Source of the DNA: Rubricella sp038526735
Lineage (GTDB): Bacteria > Pseudomonadota > Alphaproteobacteria > Rhodobacterales > Rhodobacteraceae
Length of the DNA: 64,000 nt
Assembly: GCA_038526735.1 (NCBI GenBank)
Contig: JBCBGM010000004.1
Location: 1 to 64,000 of the forward strand
Direction of reading: 5' to 3'
Position 1 is the stretch's first letter. Each line of letters begins with the position of its first letter. The translations under genes were made by a program, and so were the position numbers. Under the pieces are notes generated by a model, which searched no databases, was not told the origin of the DNA, and saw only the letters and a list, made by a program, of their open reading frames with translations. This document shows, piece after piece, positions 39,379-48,182 of this stretch.

Positions 39379-41423
39379 GGCTTGATTTGCGTAGTCTGAC
39401 CCAGCCCACTGTCTTGATGGCGGTGGCGCTGATGGCGGTGATCGTCATGATGGTCTTGCCGATGCCCGCGATCGTGCTCGACATCGGGCTCGCGGCCTCT
39501 TTCGCGCTGGCGATCCTGATTTTTACCACGACCCTTTTCATCGAGCGCCCGCTCGATTTTTCCTCCTTCCCGACGATCCTGCTGGCAAGCCTTATGCTGC
39601 GCCTCTCACTCAACGTGTCCTCCACCAAGCTGATCATCGGCCAGGGGCATGAGGGAACCCATGCCGCAGGCGGCGTGATCGAGGGGTTTGCGATGTTTGT
39701 GATGGGCGGCTCGGTGTTTTTGGGGTTGGTGGTGTTTGGCGTGCTGATGATCGTCAATTTCATGGTCATCACCAAAGGGGCCGGGCGCATGGCAGAAGTC
39801 GGCGCGCGCTTTGCCCTTGATGGGATGCCCGGCAAACAGCTCGCCATCGACAGCGATATGGCGGCGGGGGCGATCTCGCATGCCGAGGCCAAGGCCCGCC
39901 GCGATCTTGAGCAGGAAGAGACCACCTTCTTCGGCGCGCTCGACGGTGTCTCTAAATTCGTGAAGGGGGACGCGGTTGCGGGCCTTTTGATCACGCTTCT
40001 CAACATCATCATGGGGTTGGTGATGGGGATTTTCGTGCATGGGATGGCGGCGGGCTCTGCCTTTACCACCTATGCGATTTTGACCGTGGGCGATGGGCTG
40101 GTCACGCAAATCCCGGCGGTGATCATCTCTATCGCGACGGCATTGCTTCTGTCGAAAGGGCGGGAGAATGGCTCGGCTGATCAGGCACTTATCCGTCAAC
40201 TCGGCGGCTATCCGATGGCGCTTGGCACGGTCGCGGCATTGATGGCGGCGATGGGGCTGGTGCCGGGTCTGCCGCTTGGCCCTTTTCTGGCGGGCAGCGC
40301 GCTGTTGGCGGGTGCCGCCTGGTTTGCCGCCGCCCCTGCGCCAAAGCCCGATGAGGCCACCCACGAGATCGAAGCCGCCGCCCCGCCCAAGCTCAGCCAG
40401 ATCCTCAGCGTTGATGAGATCGCCGTGCGGTTCGCGCCAGACCTCGTGCCCGTGGTGATGGACCCTGTCTTTGGCCTCGACCGGCGCATCGCCACCATGC
40501 GCGAGCATCTGGCGGAAAGCTACGGCACCATCCTGCCCGCCGTGCGCCTCGCCGATGACCCCTCGCTCACCTTCAACAGCTACCGGATCGAGATCCAGGG
40601 CGTGCCCTTTGCGCAAGACACGCTGCGCCAAGGCAAGCTTCTGGTGATCGGAGAGGCGCAGGGCGGGCCGGAGTGCGAGGCGGTCAAAGAGCCGGTCTAT
40701 GGCGTGCCCGCTGAATGGGTGCCCGAGAGCCGCGCAGAGGATCTGGTGCTGGAGGGCCGCAACGGCATCCGCCCCGCAGAGGTGCTCGCCACCCATGTGC
40801 TGGAGGCGGTGCGCGGCAACCTCGACCGGCTGCTGACCCGCCGCGCGCTGCGCGAATTGCTCGACACGTTCGGCGATCTCGACACCGGCGCGGGCCGCCG
40901 CGTGATCGACGAGTTCATCCCCGATCCAGTCACGCTCGACAGCCTGCAACTGGTGCTGCGGGGGCTCTTGAAAGAGCGCGTCTCGATCCGCAACCTGCCC
41001 CTCATTCTGGAGGCGCTGGCCGAGGCGTTGCGCGCCGGGCATTCGGCCGATAGCGCCACTGAGCGGGTGCGCCAGCGCATCGGCCTGCAAATCGTCGCCC
41101 CGCTGAAAGAGGCGGACGGCGCCCTGCCCCTCTTGCAACTCGCCCCGAGTTGGGAAGAGACCTTCGCCCAACACGAGACGGGCAGCGACGGCCATCCGGG
41201 CGAAGTTGCCCTGCCGCCCGAGCTGTTCAACACGCTGGCGCGGGGCATCTCTGAGGCCTTGGCGAAGGCCCACAATCAGGGCCGCAACCCCGCGCTTGTG
41301 GTGCCCGCGCGCCGCCGCCGGTTTATGGCCATGGTGCTCGCCGCCAAAAAGATCGACGCGACCGTGCTCTCATACGAAGAGATTGACCCCTCGATCACCC
41401 CGGCCCTGCTTGGCAGCGTCTGA
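39375..41423 (+). CDS. flhA: Flagellar type III export gate protein FlhA
   Basis: A 682-residue FHIPEP-family protein. The N-terminal half has about eight membrane helices (from VLMAVALMAVIVMMVLPMPA), with the conserved cytoplasmic loop MAEVGARFALDGMPGKQLAIDSDM and RRDLEQEETTFFGALDGVSKFVKGDAVAG. The C-terminal half is the cytosolic domain that receives chaperone-substrate complexes. Length is normal. A one-base overlap joins it to fliR, and flhB follows in the same coupled string. A 555-codon antisense frame over this gene is a GC-driven shadow. Confidence 0.96.
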   Translation: MRLDLRSLTQPTVLMAVALMAVIVMMVLPMPAIVLDIGLAASFALAILIFTTTLFIERPLDFSSFPTILLASLMLRLSLNVSSTKLIIGQGHEGTHAAGGVIEGFAMFVMGGSVFLGLVVFGVLMIVNFMVITKGAGRMAEVGARFALDGMPGKQLAIDSDMAAGAISHAEAKARRDLEQEETTFFGALDGVSKFVKGDAVAGLLITLLNIIMGLVMGIFVHGMAAGSAFTTYAILTVGDGLVTQIPAVIISIATALLLSKGRENGSADQALIRQLGGYPMALGTVAALMAAMGLVPGLPLGPFLAGSALLAGAAWFAAAPAPKPDEATHEIEAAAPPKLSQILSVDEIAVRFAPDLVPVVMDPVFGLDRRIATMREHLAESYGTILPAVRLADDPSLTFNSYRIEIQGVPFAQDTLRQGKLLVIGEAQGGPECEAVKEPVYGVPAEWVPESRAEDLVLEGRNGIRPAEVLATHVLEAVRGNLDRLLTRRALRELLDTFGDLDTGAGRRVIDEFIPDPVTLDSLQLVLRGLLKERVSIRNLPLILEALAEALRAGHSADSATERVRQRIGLQIVAPLKEADGALPLLQLAPSWEETFAQHETGSDGHPGEVALPPELFNTLARGISEALAKAHNQGRNPALVVPARRRRFMAMVLAAKKIDATVLSYEEIDPSITPALLGSV

Positions 41424-42190
41424 TGAGCGCGCTGCCCGAGCTTTTCTCAGGCGCGGTGATGGTCTGGCTGCTGGTGCTCGCGCGCTGTGCCGCGGGCTTT
41501 TCGCTGTTGCCGGGGTTTGCGGGCCGGATGATCCCGCTGCGGGTGAAGTTCACCGCCGCCTTTGCCGCCTCCATCGCCGTTACTCCCCTCGTTGAGCACA
41601 GCATCGCGGTGCCCGAAACCTCCGCCGCTCTGGCCTCCGCCATTGCCGCCGAGAGCGTCAACGGGCTTCTCTTGGGCATCGGAGTGCGCGTTCTGGTCAT
41701 GGCGCTGAGTTTTGCCGGGGCGGTGGCCGCCAACAGCATGTCGCTCGCGCAGCTCGCGGGCCCTTCGCCGGTGCCCGACCAGATGACGGCGATGGGCACG
41801 GTGCTCACGCTTGCGGGCATCACCCTCGCCCTTAACCTCGGCGTGCATGTTCACTTCGTGCGCGCCCTGGCTGACAGCTACAGCCTGATGCCGGGTGGCA
41901 GTTGGCCCCGGGCCGAAGGGTTTGTGCCATGGGCGATGGCCCGCGGCAGGCTGGCGTTTGAGCTGGGCTTTACCCTGGCCGCCCCCTTTGTGCTGGCCGC
42001 GTTCCTCTACAACCTGGCCCTTGGTGCCCTGAACAAGGCGATGCCGCAGCTCATGGTGGTGCTGGTCGGCGCGCCTGCGATCTCGGCCGCATCGCTTGGC
42101 CTCTTGATGCTCACAGCACCGATCATCGCAGAAAGCTGGGCGATGATGGTCTTGCAGGATGTGCAGGGCAATCTGGGTGCGCTGCCGTGA
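41423..42190 (+). CDS. fliR: Flagellar export gate protein FliR
   Basis: A 255-residue FliR with six hydrophobic segments. Typical landmarks are MIPLRVKFTAAFAASIAVTPL, MSLAQLAGPSPVPDQMTAMGTVLTLAG and FNLALGALNKAMPQLMVVLVGAPA-like wording near residue 195. It forms the helical export gate core with FliP and FliQ in the MS-ring centre. FliQ is at 46788; FliP is not in the window. It is joined to flhA and flhB by overlapping codons. Confidence 0.94.
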   Translation: MSALPELFSGAVMVWLLVLARCAAGFSLLPGFAGRMIPLRVKFTAAFAASIAVTPLVEHSIAVPETSAALASAIAAESVNGLLLGIGVRVLVMALSFAGAVAANSMSLAQLAGPSPVPDQMTAMGTVLTLAGITLALNLGVHVHFVRALADSYSLMPGGSWPRAEGFVPWAMARGRLAFELGFTLAAPFVLAAFLYNLALGALNKAMPQLMVVLVGAPAISAASLGLLMLTAPIIAESWAMMVLQDVQGNLGALP

Positions 42191-43260
42191 GCGGGGGGCA
42201 GCAGTCCAGCACCGAAGAGAAATCCCACGCGCCCTCGCAAAAACGCCGCGATGATGCTCGCAAAAAGGGACAGGCTCCCCGCGCGCCCGATGCGGGCACG
42301 GCGCTGGCCTATCTCGCGTTTTACTGCACGCTTGCCTTGGCCGGGGAGGCGCCGCTCAACACCGCGATGGAGCGTCTCGCCGCTCTCCTTGGCCCACAAG
42401 GGGGGCACGAGATGCTCCCCCTCAGCCCCGCGCTGCTGAGCATTGCCGCCGTCGCAGCGCCCCTGCTGATCGCGCCCATTCTGGGTGTGTTGCTGGCAAA
42501 CGGCCTGATGGGCAGCTTCGCGCCAAGCCTTGAGGGTGTGCGCCCCAAGTGGCAGCGCATCGATCCGATTGCGCAGGCAAAGCAGAAATGGGGCACGGCG
42601 GGCTGGGTGGAGTTTGCAAAGACGCTGGCGAAATTCACCCTGATCGGCGCGGGGCTGACATGGATCGCTTGGGGCAGCTTTCACGACATTCTGCAAAGCC
42701 TGTACGCGAGCGCCGGGCAGCTCACCGCGAAGCTCGGCGAGTTGCTGATGCGCATGCTCGCCGTCGTCACCGGCATCGCGTTTTGCATCGGCGCGCTCGA
42801 CATGCTCTGGCAGCGCTACAAGCACGAGGCTGACCTGCGCATGACCCACAAAGAGGTGCGCGACGAGCAGAAAGAGGCCGAAGGGGACCCGTTCCTTAAG
42901 GCGCAACGCCGCCGCCGCGGCGAAGAGATCGCCACCAACCGGATGATCAGCGACATGGCCGACGCGAGCGTGGTGATCGTCAACCCAACCCACTATGCCG
43001 TGGCGCTGCGCTGGCGGTTTGGCGATCGCGGCGCGCCGGTGTGCCTAGCCAAAGGGACCGATGAGGTCGCCGCACGGATCAGAGCAAGGGCGGCGGAATG
43101 CGGCATCCCGATCCGCTATGACCCGCCGACGGCGCGCGCTTTGCATGCGACGGTCAAGCTCGGGCAAGAAATCCCCGAAGATCTCTACCGCGCCGTCGCC
43201 GCCGCGCTGCGCTATGCAGAGAGCCTGAAGTCCCTCACCTCGGGCGACACTGCGCGATGA
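42187..43260 (+). CDS. flhB: Flagellar export switch protein FlhB
   Basis: A 357-residue FlhB. Four membrane helices occupy the first ~210 residues. The autocleavage motif N266-P267-T268-H269 (NPTHYAVAL) begins the cytosolic domain, which switches export from rod/hook to filament proteins. The opening KSHAPSQKRRDDARKKGQAPRAPD is typical of the family. The start is GTG, within the overlap GTGA after fliR; its stop overlaps the next small gene by 4 bp. It works with FliK to sense hook length. Confidence 0.95.
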   Translation: MSGGQQSSTEEKSHAPSQKRRDDARKKGQAPRAPDAGTALAYLAFYCTLALAGEAPLNTAMERLAALLGPQGGHEMLPLSPALLSIAAVAAPLLIAPILGVLLANGLMGSFAPSLEGVRPKWQRIDPIAQAKQKWGTAGWVEFAKTLAKFTLIGAGLTWIAWGSFHDILQSLYASAGQLTAKLGELLMRMLAVVTGIAFCIGALDMLWQRYKHEADLRMTHKEVRDEQKEAEGDPFLKAQRRRRGEEIATNRMISDMADASVVIVNPTHYAVALRWRFGDRGAPVCLAKGTDEVAARIRARAAECGIPIRYDPPTARALHATVKLGQEIPEDLYRAVAAALRYAESLKSLTSGDTAR

Positions 43261-43589
43261 GTGGGGATTTACAGCCCGTGCTGGCGGCATTGAAGGCCCA
43301 CCGCGACCGGGTGAGCGCAGGCCACGCCACCCTTGTGCAACAAGAGGCGCAGGCCCGGCGCGACGCAGTGCATGAGGCCCCAGCTGGCGATGCCTCCGAC
43401 CTGTTGCAGGCCGCGCGATATCGCCTCGCATCTCAAACCAAAGCTGAACAGATCAAGGCAGCACAAGCGCCCAGTGCCGCGAACTTGAAAGCCGCGAGCC
43501 GTCGCGTGCTGAAGGTGCAAAAACTGGTGGAGCAGCGAGAGGCCGCCGCGCAAAAACGCGCCGCAGCCCGGGCGCGGTGGGGGCGCTAG
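43257..43589 (+). CDS. Small flagellar-operon protein, coiled coil
   Basis: A 110-residue protein rich in Ala, Gln, Arg and Lys with no cysteine. Most of it is predicted helical by composition (AGHATLVQQEAQARRDAVHEA and KAASRRVLKVQKLVEQREAAAQKRAAARARWGR), so a coiled coil is likely. I do not recognise a family; FliJ or another soluble export helper are possibilities from size and place. The ATG is inside the flhB stop overlap (ATGA), so it belongs to that operon. It overlaps convergent fliL by 4 bp. Confidence 0.7.
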   Translation: MSGDLQPVLAALKAHRDRVSAGHATLVQQEAQARRDAVHEAPAGDASDLLQAARYRLASQTKAEQIKAAQAPSAANLKAASRRVLKVQKLVEQREAAAQKRAAARARWGR

Positions 43590-44101
43590 AGGTCTTGGCG
43601 GACCATATCCGTCACCAGCACGCCGTGCACCTGTGAGCCCAGCGTTGTGCGCGCCGCGAGCGTGAGTGCCGCGCGCAGATCGCGCATGGGTTGGCCGGTG
43701 GTGAACGGCCCCGAAAACCCGCCCGACTGTGCATGGTCAAAGAGCACCTGCAGGAACTTGTCGCGCAGCTTGGGCTCTTTCTCATCCACCTTTGAGGCGA
43801 TGCCAGATTCCGCCTCGATCGTCAGCGACAGCACCACCAGCGCCGTCACCCGCGTTTCGCTCAACACCGGCACGACGAACTGCCCGCTCATGCGAATGTA
43901 CTCATAGCTGACATCCGGGTCAGGCTCTGCGTAGGCCTCTGCCTCTTTCGTGGTCTCATCGGTGGTGCAGTCAGGGTCGGTGGCCGCGTCACACATCTCC
44001 GCCTCGGGGGGCGGTTCGGTGGTGTGGAGGAACCAGCCCGCGCCGCCCCCCCCGGCGATAGCAACGGTCGAGAGGGCGGCGATCATCACAATGGGTTTCA
44101 T
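43586..44101 (-). CDS. fliL: Flagellar basal-body protein FliL-like
   Basis: A 171-residue single-pass protein. The N-terminal anchor is IVMIAALSTVAIAGGGGAGWFL; an acidic linker follows, then the periplasmic FliL domain (FVVPVLSETRVTALVVLSLTIEAESG..ASKVDEKEPKLRDKFLQVLFDHA). FliL stabilises stators around the motor. It is the last gene of the long flgB operon, 9 bp after flgH, and overlaps the convergent flhB-linked gene by 4 bp. A second FliL paralogue may exist with the missing motor genes. Confidence 0.82.
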   Translation of the reverse strand: MKPIVMIAALSTVAIAGGGGAGWFLHTTEPPPEAEMCDAATDPDCTTDETTKEAEAYAEPDPDVSYEYIRMSGQFVVPVLSETRVTALVVLSLTIEAESGIASKVDEKEPKLRDKFLQVLFDHAQSGGFSGPFTTGQPMRDLRAALTLAARTTLGSQVHGVLVTDMVRQDL

Positions 44102-44110
44102 CTGCCCTCC

Positions 44111-44845
44111 TCAGAATGGCAGGGTGCGCTCAAGGAGCTGTTGGCCCCAGCGCGGTTGTTGCAGATCGGTGAGCTGGCCCCGGCCGCCGTAAGCGATGCG
44201 GGCGCTGGCGATCTTGTCATAGGTGATCTCGTTGCGGCGGTTGATGTCTTCGGGGCGGACGACCCCGGCCACCACCAGATCGCGCAGCTCAAAATTGACC
44301 CGCACCTCCTGGCTGCCCGAAACGACAAGATGCCCATTCGGCAGCACCCCCATCACCGTGGCGGCAACGCGCAAGGTCAGCTTTTCGTTGCGCCTTGTGC
44401 TGCCCGTGCCCGCCGTCGCCGTTGACGAATTGGTCGAGACGCCAGGGTTAATGCTCGTACCGGGCGGCAACAGCCGATCTGCAGAGGCTTCTAGCCCGAG
44501 TAGGTTGGCAATCGACATTTCCTCAGAGCCGGTGCGGCTGCGGTCTGTCTGATTGCGGATCTCGGCCTCTTCATCGATGGAGATGACCACCGTCAGAATA
44601 TCCCCCAACGCCTGCGCGCGCCGATCTCCAAAAAGCGATTTCGGCCCCGACCGCCAGAGCGAGCCACTGGTCGATTGCGTGCTCGGAGGAGGCGCGGTCA
44701 GCGCCACCTGCCCCATCGCGGGCAGCCCCGGATAAGGAGCGGGTTGCGGCGTTGTCGTTTCAACTGGGCTCAGCGGGGGCGGATCGCCGAGCGGAGTGCT
44801 CGCGCAGCCAGCCAGCAGCAGAAGGATCATCAAAGCGCGCATCAT
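44111..44845 (-). CDS. flgH: Flagellar L-ring lipoprotein FlgH
   Basis: A 244-residue outer-membrane ring protein. The lipoprotein signal has a lipobox ending LLAGC with the modified cysteine C14. Family motifs are GSLWRSGPKSLFGDRRAQALGDILTVVI, where SLF-DxRA is diagnostic, NEKLTLRVAATVMGVLPNGHLVV, and the C-terminal EITYDKIASARIAYGGRG. The ATG overlaps the flgA stop by 4 bp. It completes the L ring in which the rod turns. Confidence 0.95.
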   Translation of the reverse strand: MMRALMILLLLAGCASTPLGDPPPLSPVETTTPQPAPYPGLPAMGQVALTAPPPSTQSTSGSLWRSGPKSLFGDRRAQALGDILTVVISIDEEAEIRNQTDRSRTGSEEMSIANLLGLEASADRLLPPGTSINPGVSTNSSTATAGTGSTRRNEKLTLRVAATVMGVLPNGHLVVSGSQEVRVNFELRDLVVAGVVRPEDINRRNEITYDKIASARIAYGGRGQLTDLQQPRWGQQLLERTLPF

Positions 44846-45258
44846 CGGCCGACCTCCACCGCGCCATCGTGCGTGACGATGCCCGAAACAGTGGATTTTG
44901 AGCCGAGGTTCAGCACCGGAATGCGGCTGCCAAAATGCCCCCGCCGCAGCGCGCGCCCTTCGGTCAAAATCGTCAGCGGGCCCTTGGTGTAGCGCAGCTC
45001 TATGGTGTCGTTGCGCTCGATCAGGGCAGGCTGGCGCAGATGCTCCAGCATCACCGGATGCCCCGGATAAATCGCAACGCCACTCTCGCGGCCAATCACA
45101 TCCGATATGTCCCGCGCGGCCCCGGCGATATCGCCGGGCGCAAGGGCCAGGTCTGAGGCGGCGATCGATGTGTTCGGCGGAATTGCGCGGCGCGCCAGCA
45201 CCGTTTCTGCCTGCGCCGGGAAGGCCACTAGGAGCGCAAGGGCCAAAAGCACCCGCAT
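44842..45258 (-). CDS. flgA: P-ring assembly chaperone FlgA
   Basis: A 138-residue periplasmic protein, MRVLLALALLVAFPAQA signal peptide, followed by a SAF-like domain (VLARRAIPPNTSIAASDLALAPGD). The C-terminal part GRALRRGHFGSRIPVLNLGSKSTVSGIV is characteristic of FlgA. It helps FlgI (21.6 kb) assemble the P ring. It is shorter than enteric FlgA, as in other Rhodobacterales. Its start shares one base with the flgG stop, and its stop overlaps flgH. Confidence 0.9.
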   Translation of the reverse strand: MRVLLALALLVAFPAQAETVLARRAIPPNTSIAASDLALAPGDIAGAARDISDVIGRESGVAIYPGHPVMLEHLRQPALIERNDTIELRYTKGPLTILTEGRALRRGHFGSRIPVLNLGSKSTVSGIVTHDGAVEVGR

Positions 45259-46043
45259 CAGCGCACCTGCGCCGTTGCCGCGAGCATTTGATCGGCGGCA
45301 CTCAGCACTTTCGCGTTCAGCTCATAGCCGCGCTGCGCTTCGATCAGGTCGGTCATCTCGCGCACGCTGTCCACGCCGCTTTCCTCAAGAAAGCCTTGTC
45401 GCAGCGTGCCCCGCCCCTGCTCTCCCGGAGCGCCGACCGTAGGCGCGCCCGACGCCTCCGTCTCTGCAAAGAGGTTGCCGCCAAGGGCCTGCAAGCCGCT
45501 GTTGTTGGGGAAGGTTGTGAGGGTGATCTGGCCCAAAAGCTCCGGCGCGGTGGCCCCATTGAAGAAGACGTAGACCTCCCCTTCGGCATTGATCTCGATG
45601 TCTTGCGCCTCATCCGGGATCACCAGGTCAGGCACAATCGAGAAACCCTCGGATGTCACAATCTGCCCCTCGCCTGAGCGTTTGAGCCCGCCGTCGCGGG
45701 TGTAGGCGGCACTGCCATCAGGCAGCGTGATCTCCAGAAATCCGCGCCCCTCAATGGCCACATCCAGCGTGCCGCTCGTCTGGCGCAGGGCGCCCTGGCT
45801 GCGCTCGACCGAGATCGCCTCAACCCGCGCACCCAGACCCAGCTGAATACCCGTCGGCAGCTCCGTACCATTGGCCGCCGTCACTGTGCCGGGGCGGGCA
45901 ACCTGCTGGTAATGGAGATCCGCAAACTCGGCGCGGCGCGGCGCGTAGGCGGTCGTATTCATGTTTGCGAGGTTGTTTGAGATGACCTCGACCCGGGTTT
46001 GCTGGGCTTCCATCCCGGTGGCGGCAATTGAAAGGGCACGCAT
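45258..46043 (-). CDS. flgG: Distal rod protein FlgG
   Basis: A 261-residue rod protein. It opens MRALSIAATGMEAQQTRVEVISNNLANMNTTAY with the SNNLANMNT rod motif and ends ESGVDSVREMTDLIEAQRGYELNAKVLSAADQMLAATAQVR, the usual FlgG tail. The length equals the normal 260-262. It follows flgF by 9 bp. The order flgF-flgG-flgA-flgH is conserved in alphaproteobacterial clusters. Confidence 0.95.
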   Translation of the reverse strand: MRALSIAATGMEAQQTRVEVISNNLANMNTTAYAPRRAEFADLHYQQVARPGTVTAANGTELPTGIQLGLGARVEAISVERSQGALRQTSGTLDVAIEGRGFLEITLPDGSAAYTRDGGLKRSGEGQIVTSEGFSIVPDLVIPDEAQDIEINAEGEVYVFFNGATAPELLGQITLTTFPNNSGLQALGGNLFAETEASGAPTVGAPGEQGRGTLRQGFLEESGVDSVREMTDLIEAQRGYELNAKVLSAADQMLAATAQVR

Positions 46044-46052
46044 CTGGGCCTC

Positions 46053-46778
46053 CTATCGGTTGTCTCCGAGGATGCGCACGGCGTCGCGCACGCGGTCATC
46101 TTCGGTGGAAATAAAGCTCTGGCTGAACTCATAGGCGCGCTGCACAGCGATCATCCGGGACATCTCCATGACCGGAGAAACGTTCGAGCCCTCAAGCGTG
46201 CCCTGCAAAACCTCCGAGCCATCCTCGGCCGGAATTGGCGGGGCGCCGGGTTTAAAGAGCACGCCATCTGCACGCTCGGGCGCGTCGCCCTCGTCGGGTT
46301 GCCAGAGGCCCACCCGGCCGATGGGGCCGTCTTGCGTGGCGATGGTGCCATCCGCGCCGATGTTGATCTGTCGCGCATCGGGCGGGATCTGCACCGCTGC
46401 GCCCGCCGCATCCATCAGCTGCGCCCCGGAGGGCAGCGTCAGCGTGCCGTCAGCACGGGGGCGAAAGTTGCCTGCACGGGTAAGAAACGCGCCATCCTCG
46501 GTCTGCACCTGAAAAAACGCATGCCCCGACACGGCCAAGTCAAACGGCTGGCCGGTGTGGCGCATATCCCCCTCGCGGGCATCGGTGAACCGCGTGCGCG
46601 CGGCGGTCATGGCGATGCCACCGCCTGCGGCCGGAAGCTCCTCCACCACCTCAGAGAACACAACGCCCTCTTTGCGGAAGCCCACGGTCGAGATGTTAGC
46701 GATGTTGTTGGCGATGAGGTTCATCTCGCGCATCAAGCCGGTGCTGCGGGTGAGGCCAACGAGTGTAGGTAGTCCCAT
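46053..46778 (-). CDS. flgF: Proximal rod protein FlgF
   Basis: A 241-residue rod protein starting MGLPTLVGLTRSTGLMREMNLIANNIANISTVGF, with the ANNIANISTVGFR motif, and ending VMEMSRMIAVQRAYEFSQSFISTEDDRVRDAVRILGDNR. The central region is shorter than in FlgG and it lacks the FlgG tail, which supports FlgF. It lies 9 bp after fliQ and 9 bp before flgG in the flgB operon. Confidence 0.92.
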   Translation of the reverse strand: MGLPTLVGLTRSTGLMREMNLIANNIANISTVGFRKEGVVFSEVVEELPAAGGGIAMTAARTRFTDAREGDMRHTGQPFDLAVSGHAFFQVQTEDGAFLTRAGNFRPRADGTLTLPSGAQLMDAAGAAVQIPPDARQINIGADGTIATQDGPIGRVGLWQPDEGDAPERADGVLFKPGAPPIPAEDGSEVLQGTLEGSNVSPVMEMSRMIAVQRAYEFSQSFISTEDDRVRDAVRILGDNR

Positions 46779-46787
46779 TTTGCCCTC

Positions 46788-47057
46788 CTAGAACCCGGCC
46801 ACGGCGGGCACGATTTGCATGTGAAAGAAGTTCACCAGCAGCGTCGCCGCCCCGCCCATCGTCGACCAAAACACCACTACGATGGCGATCAGCTTGGGCA
46901 CGAAGGTGAGTGTCATCTCCTGCACAGAGGTCAGCGCTTGCAACAGGCCAATCGCAACGCCCACCACCAGCGTGACCCCGAGCACCGGGAGGGAGACTTT
47001 GAGCGCCGTCCACAATCCAGCGCGCAGGACATCAAGGATCAGCCCATCCGACAGCAT
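46788..47057 (-). CDS. fliQ: Flagellar export gate protein FliQ
   Basis: An 89-residue protein with two membrane helices (LWTALKVSLPVLGVTLVVGVAIGLLQALTSVQEMTLTFVPK, then IAIVVVFWSTMGGAATLLVNFF). QALTSVQEMTLTFVPK is the signature of FliQ. It is part of the FliPQR export gate, although fliP is not in the window. Its ATG shares one base with the fliE stop. Confidence 0.95.
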   Translation of the reverse strand: MLSDGLILDVLRAGLWTALKVSLPVLGVTLVVGVAIGLLQALTSVQEMTLTFVPKLIAIVVVFWSTMGGAATLLVNFFHMQIVPAVAGF

Positions 47058-47326
47058 CAGAGCGGCATCCTTAGGATCTCGTTATACGCCTCCACGACCT
47101 TGTCGCGGATGGTCACGGCCGTCTCGACCGCGAGCTCACTGGCGGCGAGCGCCTCCACCAGCGCCTGGCTGTCAGCCCCCCCGGTCATGGAGGCGCTGGC
47201 CGTCGCCTCCGCCTGTTTGAGCACATCCACAAAGCTCTCAGCACTCTGCTGCGCAGGCTCTGTGGTGGTCTTTTGCAGGGCGGCATAGCCGCGCGCGGCG
47301 CTGATCTGGGAAAGGCTCTCCATCAT
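47057..47326 (-). CDS. fliE: Hook-basal body complex protein FliE
   Basis: An 89-residue FliE. The conserved C-terminal core is ELAVETAVTIRDKVVEAYNEILRMPL; the middle SFVDVLKQAEATA is also family-like. FliE joins the rod to the MS ring. A second ATG one codon in has a slightly better spacing to AGGAG. It is 6 bp after flgC and joined to fliQ by a shared base. Confidence 0.92.
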   Translation of the reverse strand: MMESLSQISAARGYAALQKTTTEPAQQSAESFVDVLKQAEATASASMTGGADSQALVEALAASELAVETAVTIRDKVVEAYNEILRMPL

Positions 47327-47332
47327 TGGCTC

Positions 47333-47716
47333 CTATCGGCGAAGTAGGTCCATCAAGGACGAGGACATTTGGCGGGCCTGATCAAAGAGACGCAGGTTCG
47401 CGTCATAGCTGCGCTGCGCCTCCTGCGCGTCGGCCATTTCGATCATGACGTTGACGTTCGAGCCGTCATAATACCCGTCTGGACCCGCCAGCGGATGCGC
47501 GGGGTTGTGCACGCGGGTGGGCGCGGCGCTCGACATATCCACGTTTCCAAGGCGCACCCCGCCGATGTCGCCCGCCATCACCTCAAAGCTCACACCCTTG
47601 GCGCGGTAGCCCGGTGTGTCGACATTCGCGATGTTCTCCGCTGTCAGGCGCAGACGCGCCGATTGCGCAGAAAGGCCCGAGGCAGAGGCGGTCATGGCAT
47701 CATTGAGACGGCTCAT
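47333..47716 (-). CDS. flgC: Proximal rod protein FlgC
   Basis: A 127-residue rod protein starting MSRLNDAMTASASGLSAQSARLRLTAENIANVDTPGYR. Its ENIANVDTPGYRAK motif and the tail SNVNVMIEMADAQEAQRSYDANLRLFDQARQMSSSLMDLLRR match FlgC. It follows flgB after 15 bp. It builds the lowest part of the rod with FlgB. Confidence 0.94.
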   Translation of the reverse strand: MSRLNDAMTASASGLSAQSARLRLTAENIANVDTPGYRAKGVSFEVMAGDIGGVRLGNVDMSSAAPTRVHNPAHPLAGPDGYYDGSNVNVMIEMADAQEAQRSYDANLRLFDQARQMSSSLMDLLRR

Positions 47717-47731
47717 AAATCTGGCTTTCGG

Positions 47732-48097
47732 TTAACGGCCCAAGACAGTGCGCAACTGCTTGAGGCTGTGGGTGTAAATGGTGATGGCGCGGCTGTGGGC
47801 GCGAGCGGCCTCTTGCGCGCGGATCATCTGATCCTCCAGCCCCACACTGTTGCCATCCGGAGAGACAGAGCCCTCAGGCGCAATCTCGATCTGGTTGCGC
47901 GGGCCAGTGAGGGCCGAGCTGTGCAGGTTTTCGCGGTGAGAGACGCGCTGCATCAGATCAGCAAAAGACTTCAGATCGACGGCCCGATATCCGGGCGTGT
48001 CTGCATGGGCGACATTGCGCGCAACCAGCGCCTGCCGCTCTTTTGAGTGGGTCATCAATGCGCTTGCAGTGCGCAACAAAGACATATCGCCAAGCAT
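47732..48097 (-). CDS. flgB: Proximal rod protein FlgB
   Basis: A 121-residue rod protein and first gene of the nine-gene operon ending in fliL. It has RQALVARNVAHADTPGYRAVDLKSFADLM, the FlgB form of the rod motif. The tail MIRAQEAARAHSRAITIYTHSLKQLRTVLGR is typical. A second ATG four codons in is possible. It is divergent from fliI, with a CtrA-like site between the two. Confidence 0.92.
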   Translation of the reverse strand: MLGDMSLLRTASALMTHSKERQALVARNVAHADTPGYRAVDLKSFADLMQRVSHRENLHSSALTGPRNQIEIAPEGSVSPDGNSVGLEDQMIRAQEAARAHSRAITIYTHSLKQLRTVLGR

Positions 48098-48143
48098 GAC
48101 GGGGCTTCTCCCTCATCGATGCGGTCACGCTAGCGGGCGAATC

Positions 48144-48158
48144 TTTACGGAACATTAA
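48144..48158. promoter_or_regulatory. CtrA-like site between flgB and fliI
   Basis: TTTA, seven bases, TTAA, matching seven of eight positions of TTAA-N7-TTAA. It lies 47 bp from the flgB start and 25 bp from the fliI start, so it could serve both divergent units. Confidence 0.45.
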
Positions 48159-48182
48159 GTGAACCTGCCCAAGGTCAGCGAC

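Noticed and set aside
39606..41273. A 555-codon frame antisense to flhA
   Set aside because: It lies wholly within a well-conserved gene, has a His/Gln/Arg-rich composition typical of a GC-rich shadow frame and shows no family motif.
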